Below are positions 1 to 9,104 of a stretch of DNA of 13,421 bases, in pieces. The stretch comes from Saccoglossus kowalevskii (Eukaryota > Hemichordata > Enteropneusta > Harrimaniidae). Position 1 is the first letter of the stretch, and each line of letters starts with the position of its first letter. The notes beneath the pieces were generated by a model. That model saw only the letters and a program-made list of their open reading frames with translations, searched no databases and was not told the origin of the DNA. The DNA lies in the NCBI RefSeq assembly GCF_000003605.2, contig NW_003120424.1, positions 49,542 through 62,962 on the forward strand, given 5' to 3'. The translations under genes and the position numbers were made by a program.

Positions 1-88
1 AAACAATTCGAACAATGTCAGAGAAAATACTTTTTTTTTAAAAGGAAAATGGCATAAATCAAGGCAACAGGATATGTGCTCTAATCTA

Positions 89-297
89 CTGTAAAATACT
101 TTATTTTCGCTAGGAATTAATTTTTTGCCATTTACGCTGAAGGAATGATTCAGTGAAAATAAAATCAAGCGAATATACCTTTTTTCCTATATTTTACATT
201 CAACTTTTCAAAAATCGGTGAAAATTAAGTCCATACAAAACAGCCAAAATGTCTTTTCAGTGAAAATTAATTCCAGCTAAAATAAAGTATTTTACAG
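89..297. mobile_element. MITE-like element with TA target duplication
   Basis: The ends are terminal inverted repeats. The left end reads CTGTAAAATACTTTATTTT and the right end is its exact reverse complement for 19 bases. The match then continues for about 15 more bases (GCT, GGAATTAATTTT) with one mismatch and one indel. Both ends are flanked by the dinucleotide TA (87-88 and 298-299), the target duplication expected of Tc1/mariner-like elements. The interior of about 140 bp has no coding capacity but carries a subterminal motif, GTGAAAATTAA or close variants, near 152, 219 and 260. Length, TIRs, TA flanks and lack of a transposase fit a non-autonomous MITE. The TIR match is directly visible; the superfamily assignment is inference from the TA duplication. 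Confidence 0.8.
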
Positions 298-299
298 TA

Positions 300-1928
300 T
301 TCTGGAGTTTAAATAAAATTTATAGAAATCATGATTTGGACAGCAGAAACTTTATTCAGCCGACGTGCCAACAATTTGCATGTATAATATAAATCTGCAA
401 TAATAAAAACAATGTAGCTAAAATAGTGTATTTTTCATAACTAGTTTAAATCCCAACAACTTCAGGAGGGTTGTTTTCCTTCAGAGAAGGAAACTAAACA
501 ATTCTTCCTTCTGCAGCTGTTTGACAATCCATGTGGTCTTGATCGGCCTTCTGAGCCTTACAATCTCAGACTATCTTGTAGGCTCCACTTGACTTTCCAG
601 TTTTGAAATTTCTTGATATCAACAGACTACTGAAATTAGTTTTGTAAAATTAAAACTTTACACAATACCATATATGTTGTAAAATACATAACAGAGGTAT
701 GGGTAAAGTCAGTCATGATTTAAAATACAGCAAATGCTCATTTTTATATGCGCTTCTAATAAAACAAATGTAACAAAATCTTCCAGACAATGTTCCTGGA
801 TTGTAAATCTGGATCTAGACTGACAAATAATGATGCATTATTTGTACTTGGCAGTGTTTAAACCATTCCACAACTGGACATTCCAAAAACGTATCTACAT
901 ATATACACTTTTAATATACAACATGGCAGTATACAGTACAAATAATTTGGCAGTTTATTCAATGGCAGCTTGTTTTAACTTGGACCTACCTAAGTATAAA
1001 TTTACACAATTTAGAATATAGTCTGTTGAAAGAATAAATTCACTTTTTATCTTTTACTTTTAAAAGTGGTTTTTAGCATGAGAAAACTAGTATCAACGTA
1101 CAGTCCCAGTCAGTTGGATAAGCAACCCCCATCCCACCCAACACAATTGGCCAGCCCCTAAAATGAGGCACACACCCATATAACCATCATGGTTAGTCCC
1201 TATCAAGTGTGGATCAATTAATCACTGTCATGACCTTACAAGAACAGCTGAAAATTGAGGTGACCTCCAAATACAGGTCAAAGGTCAACAAAGATATATG
1301 AGGGTTTCTACCATTGGAATGTGGTCTTAATACACATGGTTTAGGGGGGCATATAGTAATATAACAGTGCTTGCAAACACTAAATTGTCAACATATCCAA
1401 GCTAGTTCTTCCAAAATCATTAAATTTCTTTTCAACAATAGCCCTCCGTAATCATGTTGAATTTTTCAATTTTAAAGTCTTACTTATACAGACACTGTTC
1501 GAAATAAAAACAAATTTCATGTGAAAGTGAAAAAGTGAATAAAACAAATAGTAACACTGATTTTAAAATAATTTGGTCGACATTATTTTACATGGCGATT
1601 AATCAAATTTGTATATACCCCTTCCACACTGAAAAACACTGATAGGTCTTTGCCCATCACAAAAATATAACTAACTTCATACTATTTCACTCAATGTTTA
1701 TATCGAATAAACGTTTTTATACAATTAAATGTTTTTTGTAGAGAATATTGGCAGGAAACTTCAAATCTTGGCAGTAATCATAGCAAATATTTCAGAAGAT
1801 ATTTTGAAAATCAAGTAATGTTGAACAAAACATCAAGTTTTCACTTCCCTTTTTCAAATGTAAATAACTCCAAATTTGCAAATAACGTCTAAGCGGTTAA
1901 GAAAGCTTAGCAAAAAAAAAAATACGTG
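300..1928. other. gene-poor region, probable 3' UTR/3' flank of the zinc-finger gene
   Basis: I found no convincing coding exon on either strand. The right part is immediately downstream of the minus-strand zinc-finger stop codon, so some of it should be that gene's 3' UTR. The first clear minus-strand AATAAA signal (TTTATT on plus) is far away at 954-959, so the UTR may approach 1 kb or a variant signal may be used. Visible structures are a hairpin at about 474-494 (CCTTC and GAAGG arms around AGA), a small palindrome AACCAT-c-ATGGTT near 1183, and a perfect DR1 direct repeat at 1275-1287. Confidence 0.5.
1275..1287 (+). promoter_or_regulatory. perfect DR1 nuclear-receptor-type direct repeat
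   Basis: AGGTCA-a-AGGTCA is an exact direct repeat of the nuclear receptor half-site with 1-bp spacing, the class bound by HNF4, RXR heterodimers or COUP-TF. A further half-site-like TGACCT lies just upstream in GAGGTGACCTC. It is downstream of the zinc-finger gene rather than in an obvious promoter, so function is unproven. Confidence 0.35.
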
Positions 1929-3036
1929 CTAATATTCCATAGAACAATGCCTTTTCCTCTTCTTGTTGGGAGAGCTGAACTTCTTCAAATGTTTTTCTTG
2001 CTTTATTTTAGGACTGCTCGGACTTTCGGTATTTTCTGTTTCATGTCGCGACTTTTTATCGTGCGGTGACGTCACCAACAACACTGGCAAAACGCTCTCC
2101 TCAAAGTCAGTGAAAGAATTCTGGTAAAGAATCAGGGCAGCCTGGATTGAAAGTACTCTGTCGTGATTTTTAGCTCCATCGAATAAGTCCCAATACACAC
2201 TATGTTCCCACAAGTGTTTGGTGAAGCACACTTTACTTTTGTATAATTTTCCTGTTGAACAAAAACAGACAGCAACATCGAATGAATAGACGTTCGTGTA
2301 TTGGTATGCAAACAAACCACAAGGATTTCCCGCCAAAATAAAACTCTCCTAAAACACTAATCGATGTACAAATAAATACATCCTGCTAAAACACAAATGC
2401 CTTATATACAAGGAAACCCAGGAAAATGAGGCTTGTAATTTTCGCAAAAAGTGCTCAATCTATTTTCTTGTTTGATTCGCAACGATTTTGCGACCATGAG
2501 GTGTTATTAAATACCACACATGAATAATTCATGAGTTGAACACCATGTTGTGGTTTTTTAAAAAAAATAGGAAAGAAAAAAATTTCAAAAATAGGAATCA
2601 AATTACTTTTCATAACAAACAAGGTTATTTGATTGCTAATAACCCAGTAATCTAGAAATACCGATAAATATCGAAATGATTTCAACAGGAAGAGAGTAAT
2701 ATTGGGATAAAAAATTGGGTCTTCGCATGGAGGTAATTTATACCTCTGGGTCAGAGTTTTAGAATGTTTTGCAATACTGTAAACGGAAACCGTCATGGCA
2801 ATACAAAGTGTTAAAGTTACATTATAAATGTACTTACCACATATACAACAGTTTATTCCCCCTGCACAAGAATCGTATTCTTTCAATACTTCGAGTATAC
2901 CATGCAACTCCAATCTCTTCTGTGGGATAATCCCATTCCCAATATCAGTGTACTTCTGAGGTTCAATCCTTGCTCTTTTCGGTCGCACGACGCAGTCCAA
3001 ACTCTCGCGGAAACATGTGTGAATCTCCGTCATCAT
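1929..3036 (-). CDS. single C2H2 zinc-finger protein, two exons, 173 aa
   Basis: The coding sequence is a join of exon 1 (3036-2838) and exon 2 (2251-1929). The 586-bp intron has a consensus donor (G then GTAAGT) and a pyrimidine-rich acceptor (TTTTTGTTCAACAG). The phase-1 junction restores one Gly codon inside the finger. ATG at 3036 is used; an upstream TTG in frame is not a credible start, and a second ATG follows directly. The product has a basic motif near the N terminus (RPKRARIEPQKY), then one canonical finger C63-x2-C66-x12-H79-x3-H83. Next comes a helical-looking block (AKNHDRVLSIQAALIL), an acidic/Ser stretch and a nuclear-localisation-like tail with NKKRKR. From memory, fungal lone-finger proteins have a similar Q-rich 'VQLLEAA' helix after the finger, so the pairing may be ancient. 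Likely a nuclear DNA-, RNA- or protein-binding factor; the target is unknown and I recognise no named orthologue. Confidence 0.85.
2326..2339. promoter_or_regulatory. E2F-type consensus in the intron of the zinc-finger gene
   Basis: TTTCCCGCCAAAAT (minus strand ATTTTGGCGGGAAA) contains the classical E2F motif TTTGGCGGGAAA. It is about 75 bp from the intron acceptor. The identical 14-mer recurs at 3720-3733, upstream of the same gene. Confidence 0.35.
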
Positions 3037-3039
3037 CAC

Positions 3040-3270
3040 TATAAAATGCGTCAATACGCGGCAGTGTTATTGCGATGCAGTCAAACTTTTTTCCGAACCG
3101 CTGGCATCAACTTATAGCACTGTGAATTAAGCCCACTTCGTTGTGTCAATGGTTGAAGCACGAGGTCGCTAGTTTCAACGTAGCTTATCACGCTCTGCTC
3201 TGATTGGACAATCGTGTTTATTGATTGGCAGCTTGATGTGGTATTGTTATCTCAACCAATTAGATTGCAA
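3040..3270. promoter_or_regulatory. promoter region of the zinc-finger gene, possibly bidirectional
   Basis: The region lies directly upstream of the minus-strand ATG at 3036. Two minus-strand CCAATC boxes (GATTGG on plus at 3202-3207 and 3223-3228) sit about 165-190 bp before the start codon, and one plus-strand CCAAT lies at 3256-3260. No TATA box is evident. Paired CCAAT boxes in opposite orientations, with a plus-strand splice donor just to the right at 3379, would suit divergent transcription. The call rests on motif position only. Confidence 0.4.
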
Positions 3271-3312
3271 TATAGAGGATCACGTTACCTTAGTGGGATA
3301 CCGCCATCAGCT

Positions 3313-3378
3313 ATGAATGAAAACCAGAAAAAAAAAATCACGAAAAAGCAAAACAACGACTCTTTCAGACTAGTCTAA
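3313..3378 (+). other. possible first exon of a divergent plus-strand transcript
   Basis: A 21-codon frame starts MNENQKKKITKK and stops at 3376-3378. The stop is immediately followed by a strong splice donor, GTAAGT (3379-3384). The stop just before the donor means this would be a 5' untranslated exon or part of a non-coding RNA rather than coding sequence. Its only support is the donor and the neighbouring CCAAT boxes. I could not identify a partner acceptor with confidence. Confidence 0.2.
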
Positions 3379-3379
3379 G

Positions 3380-4568
3380 TAAGTGATTTGAATTAGAGTT
3401 TAAAATTATTCCTACTCCAAGTTACATTTGCTTACACCCATGATTATTTGATACGAGACAGAGTTGTTACCGATATACGTTAAAAGTTTGGGGGTGTCAA
3501 ACCATGGTTAAACCGAGGCCCATCCTTTTCTACTACAGAATTGTTAATGAAGCGTTAATGAAAGCCGAATACCTCAATACACACTGCTGCTTTGATATTT
3601 AAATAGCGGAACTATGAATTCTTAAGCAAAAGAATTCAGGTTTTGTCCTCTGTTGCCAACCTAGAAAACCGTGTCACACTCGGTGATTGCCGAGGAAACA
3701 CCTTTGCACGGCCCCAATTTTTCCCGCCAAAATGTGATGACATTTTCAACTCTGTAATCATACACTGTTAGAAGTAATTTGTTTGCACGTGCCCTCTCAG
3801 CTCCTTATCGTATCACAGACTTTGTACTTTATTTTCCTGCCTCGATTAGCGAGGTGGGATTTTCTACAAATGTTTTGTTTGTTGCAAAAGATTAAAATGC
3901 ACCTACATGAACTTGAAAATGATCGCCCGGCGGACGATTACTTAAACGAAAAAAAAATTTTTTTTTTACGTAGTCACTTATTCTGCAGTCCTGGGGGGGG
4001 GGGGTTAATTCAAGTTTGACAACGTTGATTTTGTTAGTATCTCACTATAGCCCCCTCCCCCATACACCCGAAGACAAATATTTCTATCAGTCAGGGAACT
4101 GTCAAATACAGTTTATTTGCTCTCGTTCTTTATTTTGACAGCCGCAGCGGAAATTCATCCCAATGTCGCCATTAGCGCATAATTTATCATAAGAACTAAA
4201 CTGTAAACAGCGTCCGCGGTATAAAGCTAAATTCTTGGAGAGTAACCACACATTACGTAATAAATCCAGACATTATAAATATCTGACCACACTGACTTTG
4301 TATAATAGATTATTTGCCCAAGAATCTTTTCTCTCTGTGATTGGCTAGTTTACCTGCAATAACAGGTGTACGATCATTGCCATAGTATGTCGCCCAGAAT
4401 ATGGACCATGTTCCCCTGAAAAATCATCAAATGTTAACTTAAAACGCGTTTTTTTAAATATGAAAAATTATGGACTGAACAGTAGTTATTCTTTCACTGA
4501 ACTGAACTGCGAGTATCCTGGGTTTACGAGGCTAAAGTACTGTTGAACGAGAACGAGGCGACACCAAA
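3380..4568. other. gene-poor intergenic sequence with homopolymer runs
   Basis: I see no supported gene. The stretch contains an E2F-type 14-mer at 3720-3733, a CACGTG E-box near 3786, adjoining A9/T10 runs at 3949-3967, a G12 run at 3993-4004 and a CCCCCTCCCCC run at 4051-4061. Short open frames here lack splice or family support. Confidence 0.5.
3720..3733. promoter_or_regulatory. second copy of the E2F-type 14-mer
   Basis: TTTCCCGCCAAAAT is identical to 2326-2339. It lies about 680 bp upstream of the zinc-finger start codon. It matches the E2F consensus, but proximity to a transcription start is not shown. Confidence 0.3.
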
Positions 4569-4670
4569 ATGGATATCCATGGGAAGATAGAATACACTCG
4601 ATCGTGGAGCATTCCGGACACAGTCGCTGCTGGACAAATCTACTATGATAAACTCATAAAGTCAAATTAA
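4569..4670 (+). CDS. candidate small ORF, 33 aa, unrecognised
   Basis: The frame begins at an ATG in a strong animal translation context (ACCAAAATGG) and runs 33 codons to TAA. The product begins MDIHGKIEYTRSWSIPD and contains AAGQIYYDKLIKSN. The composition is balanced, unlike the Lys/Asn/Phe-rich noise frames around it. There is no obvious donor before the stop, so it would be a complete small ORF or a leader peptide. I recognise no family. The 141-bp array begins about 120 bp downstream. A chance frame cannot be excluded. Confidence 0.25.
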   Translation: MDIHGKIEYTRSWSIPDTVAAGQIYYDKLIKSN

Positions 4671-4789
4671 ATTGAATAGTATGTGAAGCCGATCTCGCAG
4701 ATTTATGAAATATTAGGGGTTTAAAAACCTATCCACGGAGGTTGTTTGTATATATAAAAACACAACAAACATGTGAACCAATCATAATG

Positions 4790-5775
4790 GTGCTCGGTTT
4801 AGAGAGTTTTCATTCAATACACCCATGTGGACCAGTCAATACGTCAGAATCCTATGGTGTTCGGTTTAGACAGATTTCGTCCAAAACACCTACAATAACC
4901 AGCCAATATGTTAGGATTTGTTTGGTTTAGACAAGTTTGACCCCAAATACCCAGGTGAATCAACCACTCAAAAGGTGTTCGGTTTGAACAGGTTTTCCCC
5001 AAACACCCATCTGAATCGAATGCTAACCAATATGCCAGAACCATCTGGTGTTCGGTTTAGACAGGTTTCCCCCAAAGACCCATGTGAATCAACCACACAA
5101 AAGGCTCGATTCAGACTGATTACTGCCGTTGATTCGACAGGTCCAGTCGATGCTTGGAAAATGCTGACCAATATGCCAGAGCAATTTGGTGTTCGGTTTA
5201 GACAGGTTTCCCCCAAAGACCCATGTAAATCAACCACACAAAAGGCTCGATTCAGACTGATTACTGCCGTTGATTCGACAGGTCCAGTCGATGCTTGGAA
5301 AATGCTGACCAATATGCCAGAGCAATTTGATGTTCGGTTTAGACAGGTTTCCCCCAAAGACCCATGTAAATCAACCACACAAAAGGCTCGATTCAGACTG
5401 ATTACTACCGTTGATTCGACAGGCTCAGTCGATGCTTGGAAAATGCTGACCAATATGCCAGAGCAATTTGATGTTCGGTTTAGACAGGTTTCCCCCAAAG
5501 ACCCATGTAAATCAACCACACAAAAGGCTCGATTCAGACTGATTACTACCGTTGATTCGACAGGCTCAGTCGATGCTTGGAAAATGCTGACCAATATGCC
5601 AGAGCAATTTGATGTTCGGTTTAGACAGGTTTCCCCCAAAGACCCATGTAAATCAACCACACAAAAGGCTCGATTCAGACTGATTACTGCCGTTGAACCG
5701 ACAGGTCCAGTCGATGCTTGGAAAATGCTGACCAATATGCCAGAGCCATTTGGTGTTCGGTTTAGACAGGCTTCA
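4790..5775. repeat. composite minisatellite with a 141-bp unit
   Basis: The anchor GTTCGGTTTAGACAGGTTTC recurs at 5050, 5191, 5332, 5473, 5614 and 5755 with exactly 141-bp spacing, giving five full units and one partial. Upstream at 4792, 4859, 4920 and 4977 are more diverged anchors spaced 57-73 bp apart, about half the unit. The 141-bp unit therefore probably arose from two short units, and its second half (GGCTCGATTCAGACTGATTA) looks like a diverged anchor. Because 141 is a multiple of three and the unit lacks stops in one frame on each strand, long open frames exist (plus 4918-5829, minus 4968-5783). Differences between copies are mostly amino-acid replacing (Gly/Asp, Glu/Lys, Ala/Thr, Pro/Ser, Gln/Pro), so I treat these frames as by-products, not genes. 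Confidence 0.9.
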
Positions 5776-5838
5776 CCGATCACATTTTACCAGATGAGCC
5801 CAGATTTCGTCGTTGCTCATACACCATAATGCAGTACG

Positions 5839-5854
5839 ACAATGACGTCATTGT
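5839..5854. promoter_or_regulatory. 16-bp perfect palindrome centred on a CRE
   Basis: ACAATGACGTCATTGT equals its own reverse complement and contains the full bZIP/CREB site TGACGTCA. It sits just beyond the end of the 141-bp array. Confidence 0.4.
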
Positions 5855-6432
5855 AAAGATGTTTCTCTATTTCAAAATCCGACACCCGCCCCTGCACTAC
5901 CTGTCTCCCTGTGTATTTAGTTGTTAAAAGTTAGGAACACACGTTTTATTTGTGGTTATATGATGTAATAAATTCAACATTTATTCAATCATTTCTTTCA
6001 TTGGATGTCAGTGTATGCCGAATATATATACATGTATATTTTAAAATTAGCCAGAGAGGGCGCCCAATTCGGTTTTACGTAGTTACATGTTTCTACGGTG
6101 GAGTTCTAGCTATAGTAACATTAGCAGATATACGATACAATATTCAATACGACTATTTGTTTAGAATATAATTCGACAAATTGTATTCCAGTCCGAAGAC
6201 CCTGGTTACGTCGCCTGTTCAAAGTACATGTTGAATTTGAGATTCAGTAGACTAGTTTATACACATACAGCTGATATTTTGGTTGCCATGCCATCCAACA
6301 TGTATCATTCACTAATTCTAAACTGCTGCGTGTTCATTTTAATACAGTTCCTATCACTACCCAATCTAACATTCAGCATAAACAGATTTATACATTCTTA
6401 AGAACCGCGAAGTGTTGGTTATATAATCTATC

Positions 6433-6438
6433 TTTATT
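6433..6438 (-). terminator. possible polyadenylation signal of the CXorf65-like gene
   Basis: AATAAA on the minus strand, about 390 nt after the stop codon at 6829-6831. It is the first canonical hexamer I see on that strand after the stop; no cleavage evidence is available. Confidence 0.35.
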
Positions 6439-6828
6439 TAGAAATCTACTATTGCCGTCCAATAACTGTAATGTAACTGAAAATCACTCAATGCTGTACA
6501 AGTGATGCCGAATCTATCGAGTCATCACGCCCACACGCACAGGAAAATAAAACATTGTAAGAGGACGCCCTCATACATCCATATATTGGAATCACTTCGA
6601 TAGCGACACACAAATTAAATTGCCATGACGTCATTGATTGTATACGCACATGACGTCATTATGCAAACGACATTCCAGTGTGGTGGCCTACATGCACATA
6701 CAGTTGTTGTCTCGAAGTACGTGTACTAAGGTCACATGATACATTTCGACAAGAACTACTAAGAATAAATACACGTATATGTGTATAAATATTGCAGATT
6801 TATACGATTTGTTTTTCGTTGGTTTGAT

Positions 6829-9073
6829 CTATTTCTTTCTTTTTCCTGTTGGTGTGGTCGATTTAGCTGGGCCAGGTGGAGGTGCAACTTTGAATCCTGA
6901 TCGCCCTCTAGTGTTGGCTTGGCTGGTTTTAAGACCATCTTTGTCACCACGTTTCTTTCGTTTACCACTTTGTGACCCGGCATTATCTTTACTTGATAGT
7001 TTGGCTGCAGGTAAGAAAATATAAGGTTATATGTCACGTGACATTATGTAACACATTTTGTAAATCCACTGAATAATTGCCACATGCATATTTTGTGTTT
7101 AAAACCTTCTCTGTTACCATGGCAATGTGTGTTGAGTGTCGTAGGTGAATAGAACGTACAAATTGTTATCACCCGACTAATTAAAATGACATTCCACCGT
7201 TCTGCCAATTAACAATAAGTATGGCAGTTGTTAACAACGCCATGATTGGATCAAACAGAATGAACACGTCTAGACCACAATATGACCACGACGATGATTG
7301 CTAACTCTAAAACACACACATATTTCGTTGCGATAGAAATTACATTGCACAATAACAAATACACAATGGGAACAGTGTTTCACTGTGACGTCACGCTGGG
7401 TGGAGGTCCGAATGCCGGCTATATCTCGTGTTATACGAGATTGCACACAGAACTATCATTCACCAAGAGAGTTGAATATGGGTTTCGTGACTGTGTCAGT
7501 CCTAATCTACAAAAGTCAGCTTACCACGAAGACAACATTCGTCCATTATATTCAACTTATTACATATGGTTTAATTAGATGTGGAAATACATGTATATTG
7601 AAAAATGAACGTGAACAAAAGTTTCTGATGTGTATGTGAACACCTCTCATTTAAAATTACTAACACATATTTGTTCCGTCTAATCTGTGCTCACCAGTTT
7701 TTACAGGTGTCACGTGCATCATTGTGTTACAAAGAGGGTGCATTTCATCTGTGGTGGCACATGTTAGATATCCCATACATCACTTGGTTACACTTAGAGG
7801 CACCATGGAATTCACAACAACGCACAGTACAGCAATATAACGTTACTATGGAAACTATCACATTTCTAAAATTACAGCATTACGTATTACTTAAAGGGCG
7901 ATAGTCGTCGCGCCACGCATGCACGAGATATATGGGTCTCATATAAACAAAAATGGCGACTTTGACTGTTGGGCAGACCAACGAGTACAAACCGAGACGT
8001 TACCAAGCTTTAGTTAGGTATTTTTAGGTGATTAGTGCAAGTCGCGCCCAGGTCAAACCTCATACTTGTGATTCCATTCGATTAGAGTGCAGAGCATTCG
8101 CTAATATCAATGTTGTTAATTAGAATATATATGATAATTGTGCTATTAATTGGGTTTATCGACCTATTCAAAACTTATTGTATTCTTACCCAAGAAAGAA
8201 GCGTCGATCGTATCGTCATTGAGTAGAGGGTAGTATTGGGGTTTACTGTTTTCATCAAGACCTGTGAATTAAAGTGTATACAGAATATTTAAACAGAATA
8301 AGTATGTCATCTATGGCACACATCGACAGTGTAAAACGGAATTGCAGGCGGGGCTTTTCAGGAAAATACTAACACCGTCGTGACATACCAGTAGCACGTA
8401 CCAGTAATCGGCGTGAGATAGTGCGCCCTCACCGACGGACTTGTTATTGTCAACCCAATTTCCAGTATGTAATGATTCTGTAAGGTTTATCTGACGCTCT
8501 TATTTTTCAAACAAGATGTAGGCTACATTATACCACTCTTTGATCAAACTAAAACACAAGAGGCAAACTTATAAGACCCTTTAGACGACTGACAGAGTGC
8601 GTGGTATGAAAGTAAGTTACTTACGTTCGACTCTGACTAAAACGAATGTTTCTCTTTCTTTCAGTATCTCATTTGCATATTTCTGTAATGATTCTGCTAC
8701 ATTTAGATACTTAACATTGCCTTCGTTATCGGAAAGATCCACTTCAACTAAAGCAAAACGTAACATTATTTTTAGTCCATACGTCGACTTTGTCATATAT
8801 GTTATGACATATCACTCACACTTATTAAACGAATGTGTTACACAATTTAAATTATATCTTTTTCTTGTAATAACGTAGTCAATTTGTAGTAAACGGATGA
8901 TAATTCTGATAATGGCCGCATGCCAGACGAATTGTGCATCCGACAGATAATGATGATATACATATAATAAACATTAGAATATATCATATATTTATCAGAT
9001 ATTGCCATGAGATTTCCGTCGTGACGTCATAATTTGAACTGTATCCGAATGTTGAAAATTACACTTTCACGTA

Positions 9074-9104
<31 letters not shown>

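Larger units (their letters stand above)
5830..6828. other. 3' flank of the CXorf65-like gene, no gene seen
   Basis: There is no supported coding sequence. Three perfect CRE octamers lie here (5843-5850, 6626-6633, 6651-6658). The first is centred in a 16-bp perfect palindrome. A minus-strand AATAAA at 6433-6438 could serve the CXorf65-like transcript, giving a 3' UTR of about 400 nt. Confidence 0.5.

Noticed and set aside
470-620. Minus-strand coding remnant (short frames ending KSSGAYKIV or similar)
   Set aside because: All three minus frames are briefly open, none agrees with a good acceptor and stop, and no family is recognised.
2455-2837. Continuation of the zinc-finger exon 1 frame to 2455
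   Set aside because: The frame runs through a consensus GTAAGT donor into Ile/Phe-rich intron sequence, whereas splicing to 2251 completes the finger.
3037-3054. Earlier start of the zinc-finger protein at 3054
   Set aside because: The codon there is TTG; the first ATG in frame is at 3036, followed by a second ATG.
4918-5829. 303-codon repeat protein (plus) and the 271-codon opposing frame (minus)
   Set aside because: Both follow from a 141-bp repeat that is a multiple of three. Substitutions among copies mostly change residues, and there are no splice or promoter signals.
6759-7037. 92-codon minus frame and 81-codon plus frame over the last CXorf65-like exon
   Set aside because: Both are shadow frames; the real frame starts at the acceptor at 7004 and ends at 6829.
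7282-7904. Plus-strand frames of 98 and 77 codons in the last intron
   Set aside because: They have no splice signals and no recognisable family, and one needs a non-ATG start.
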